Both the position numbers and the translations under genes were made by a program. A DNA stretch of 7,852 nt, taken from contig CAYVCY010000098.1 of NCBI GenBank assembly GCA_964450265.1, positions 1-7,852 of the forward strand. Direction: 5' to 3'. Positions 6,034 through 7,852 of the stretch are shown here, in pieces. A model generated the notes under the pieces. It searched no databases. It saw nothing but the letters and a program-made list of their open reading frames with translations, and was not told the origin of the DNA. Source of the DNA: JAEZJZ01 sp964450265 (lineage in GTDB: Bacteria; Bacillota; UBA994; UBA5500). The first letter of the stretch is position 1. Each line of letters opens with the position of its first letter.

Positions 6034-7809
6034 CTACTTGCTAGTCAGGCGCAGGAACTCGTCCAGGTCGGCCAACACCAGGTCGATAGAACTCTCCCAG
6101 AAGTCGGGTCGGGTGAGGTCGACTCCCAAGTGCCGCTTGGCCAAGTCCTCGACCTGCATGCGACCGGTATCGCAGAGCAGCGCCTTGTATTTCTCGCGGA
6201 AGGCCGGTCCCTCCTGCAGTGCTTTAGCATATACGCCGGCACTGAACAGGAAACCGAAGGTGTAGGGGAAGTTGTAGAAAGGCACGCCGGTGTTGTAGAA
6301 GTGCAGTTTGGAGGCCCAAAAGTGCGGATGATAACCGACCAGCATATCGCCGAAGGCTTCCTTTTGAGCTGCCACCATCAGTTCATTCAGCCGCTTCACC
6401 GGCACCATGCCCTGGCGCCGCTCTTCGTAGAAGCTGGTTTCAAACAGAAAGCGAGACTGAATGTTCATCAAGAGCGCTACCGCTCGATGCAGCTTGTCCT
6501 CGATCAGCGACAACTTCTCTTGCTCGTTGGCCGCGTGCTTCAGAGCAGCATCGAAGGTGAGCATTTCCGCAAAAGTGGACGCGGTTTCAGCCACATTCAT
6601 GGCGTATTGCTGCGCCAGCGGCGGCAGCTGGTTCATGATGCTCTGATGATAGCCATGGCCTAACTCATGGGCCAGGGTGGACAGGTTCCCCATAGAGCCG
6701 GAGAAAGTGACGAAGATGCGAGATTGCTGCTTCACCGGGAAGGAGGTGCAGAAACCACCGGCGCGCTTTCCAGGGCGGTCTTCCGACTCGATCCAGCGTT
6801 GCTTGAAGGCCGTAGTGGCGAAGCCGGCCATCTCGGGATTGAATTTGTCGAACTGCTCCACGATGAACTGAGCCGCTTCATCATAGCTGAGCTTGGTGGC
6901 GGAGTTGCCCAATGGTGCGCCGATGTCATTCCAGGTCAGCCCGTCCACCTCTAGCAGCTGCCGTTTGCGCTCCAAGTAGGTCTTGAGCAGCAGCCTCTTG
7001 TTGGTCACTGCCGCCCACATGGCGTTCAACGTATCGATAGTCATGCGGTTGATGCGGCAGGGCTCAGTCAGCACAGAATCCCAGCCTCGCTCGGCGTAGA
7101 GGTTGAGGCGGAAGCCGGCCAGATGGTTGAGCGCCAGAGCGCAATGGTCGGCGATGCTGGCCCAGGCATTTTCCCAGGATTCGTGCATGCTCTCCCGCAC
7201 CTCTCGGTCGGGATGGGACATGCGGTTGGCAGCCTGTCCAGCGGAAAGATGCTTCGTCTGCCCGTCCTCCTCCAGCGGAATGGTCAGGCGGCCGGAAACC
7301 AAAGCATACAAGTCGGACCAGCCGTGGTAGCCGTCAACCGACAGACTGTTCACCAATGTCTCCTGCTCGGGGGACAGCATATCCTTGGCCCGTTCGCGCC
7401 GCTCATTCAGGTTGAAGGCGATCGGTTCCACGTTGGGACTATGTAAGAGCTGCTGCCACTCACAATCAGGAATTTCGGTAATCTGCTTATCCACCGCAGT
7501 CAACACCGACGCAAAGGTGGCAGCCATCTGCTTCACCCGGCCGCTCAAGACCTGTGCCTGCTCGTCCTTGACATTTTGCGCGTTCAGGCAACTGACAAAG
7601 GCTCCGGCGTGGCGCTGACGCTTGATCACGTCCTGCAGATCCTCAAGCAGCGCTTCCCACCCCGCCAGATCCCGTTCTTGCTTCACTTCTGCAGCCAGGG
7701 CTGCAACCTGCTCGGACGTCTGCTCCAAAAACTGGGCAAACTCCTGCGAGCTGCTGCCGCCGGGGAAGATGACATCCAGATCCCATGTCTGCTGTAAGCC
7801 TTTCAGCAT
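6034..7809 (-). CDS. pepF: M3-family oligoendopeptidase (PepF type)
   Basis: A 591-residue cytoplasmic zinc metallopeptidase that cuts short peptides, probably in peptide recycling. It begins with the WDLDVIFPGGS motif (9-19) typical of the pepF/M3 subfamily. The zinc site HELGH is at 381-385 (H381, E382, H385), with E408 in NVAETASTFAEM as the likely third ligand. The C-terminal substrate-binding region HPHFWASKLHFYNTGVPF (494-511) followed by YNFPYTFGFLFS (512-523) has the conserved His and Tyr residues of the family. An N-terminal helical region with many Glu/Gln residues occupies about 20-110. There is no signal peptide. The ATG is supported by AAAAGGAGG (7820-7828, minus strand) about 10 nt upstream. 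It is convergent with glnA and shares its terminator. The promoter would lie at or beyond the window end. Confidence 0.95.
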   Translation of the reverse strand: MLKGLQQTWDLDVIFPGGSSSQEFAQFLEQTSEQVAALAAEVKQERDLAGWEALLEDLQDVIKRQRHAGAFVSCLNAQNVKDEQAQVLSGRVKQMAATFASVLTAVDKQITEIPDCEWQQLLHSPNVEPIAFNLNERRERAKDMLSPEQETLVNSLSVDGYHGWSDLYALVSGRLTIPLEEDGQTKHLSAGQAANRMSHPDREVRESMHESWENAWASIADHCALALNHLAGFRLNLYAERGWDSVLTEPCRINRMTIDTLNAMWAAVTNKRLLLKTYLERKRQLLEVDGLTWNDIGAPLGNSATKLSYDEAAQFIVEQFDKFNPEMAGFATTAFKQRWIESEDRPGKRAGGFCTSFPVKQQSRIFVTFSGSMGNLSTLAHELGHGYHQSIMNQLPPLAQQYAMNVAETASTFAEMLTFDAALKHAANEQEKLSLIEDKLHRAVALLMNIQSRFLFETSFYEERRQGMVPVKRLNELMVAAQKEAFGDMLVGYHPHFWASKLHFYNTGVPFYNFPYTFGFLFSAGVYAKALQEGPAFREKYKALLCDTGRMQVEDLAKRHLGVDLTRPDFWESSIDLVLADLDEFLRLTSK

Positions 7810-7852
7810 GTTTGATCGTCCTCCTTTTATTTTCCTATTACCTATCTTAGCT

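Noticed and set aside
6130..6663. A 177-aa plus-strand frame opposite pepF
   Set aside because: It is antisense to the conserved zinc-site and C-terminal region of the peptidase and has no recognisable family features.

Overview
The window looks like chromosomal DNA of a moderately GC-rich Bacillota (Firmicutes) species. The evidence is strong GGAGG-type ribosome binding sites, U-tract intrinsic terminators, a 444-residue glutamine synthetase of the GSI-alpha type, and a PepF-type M3 oligoendopeptidase. An anaerobic lineage such as Negativicutes or Clostridia is plausible, but the sequence does not prove it. There are no tRNA or rRNA genes, transposase, CRISPR array or phage genes.

Layout from left to right: (1) 24-1556 (+), a YifB/ComM-type AAA ATPase, followed by an intrinsic terminator at 1629-1658. 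(2) 1703-3387 (-), an LctP-family organic-acid permease followed 2 nt later by a 47-codon gene for a small two-helix membrane protein whose ribosome binding site lies inside the end of the permease gene. (3) 3567-4190 (+), divergent from the permease, an RraA-like / HMG (CHA) aldolase-family protein. (4) 4191-4588, a 398-nt gene-free regulatory region. (5) 4589-5923 (+), glnA with a GTG start. (6) 5964-6011, a near-symmetric bidirectional terminator. (7) 6034-7809 (-), an M3-family oligoendopeptidase, convergent with glnA.

The coding genes belong to known families. The unusual part is the regulatory DNA. A 19-bp imperfect palindrome, consensus GCAACATC-CTA-GATGTTGC, occurs three times: once between the divergent permease and aldolase genes (3423-3441), and twice upstream of glnA (4291-4309 and 4376-4394, centres 85 bp apart). 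The first glnA-side copy sits just downstream of a good sigma70-type promoter (TTGACT, 17 bp, TAGAAT at 4250-4278). About 200 nt further on is a strong terminator hairpin (4483-4533), still upstream of glnA. Its left arm can pair with the left half of either glnA-side palindrome, which suggests an attenuator. This points to an undescribed regulator linking 2-hydroxy/2-oxo acid transport and turnover to nitrogen assimilation. That link is inferred from shared sites only, and no regulator gene lies in the window.

The permease, its small partner and the aldolase-family enzyme may form one functional unit: uptake or export of a lactate-like acid, with the enzyme acting on a pyruvate-derived 4-hydroxy-2-oxo acid or on oxaloacetate. 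The YifB ATPase and the peptidase seem to be unrelated housekeeping neighbours.
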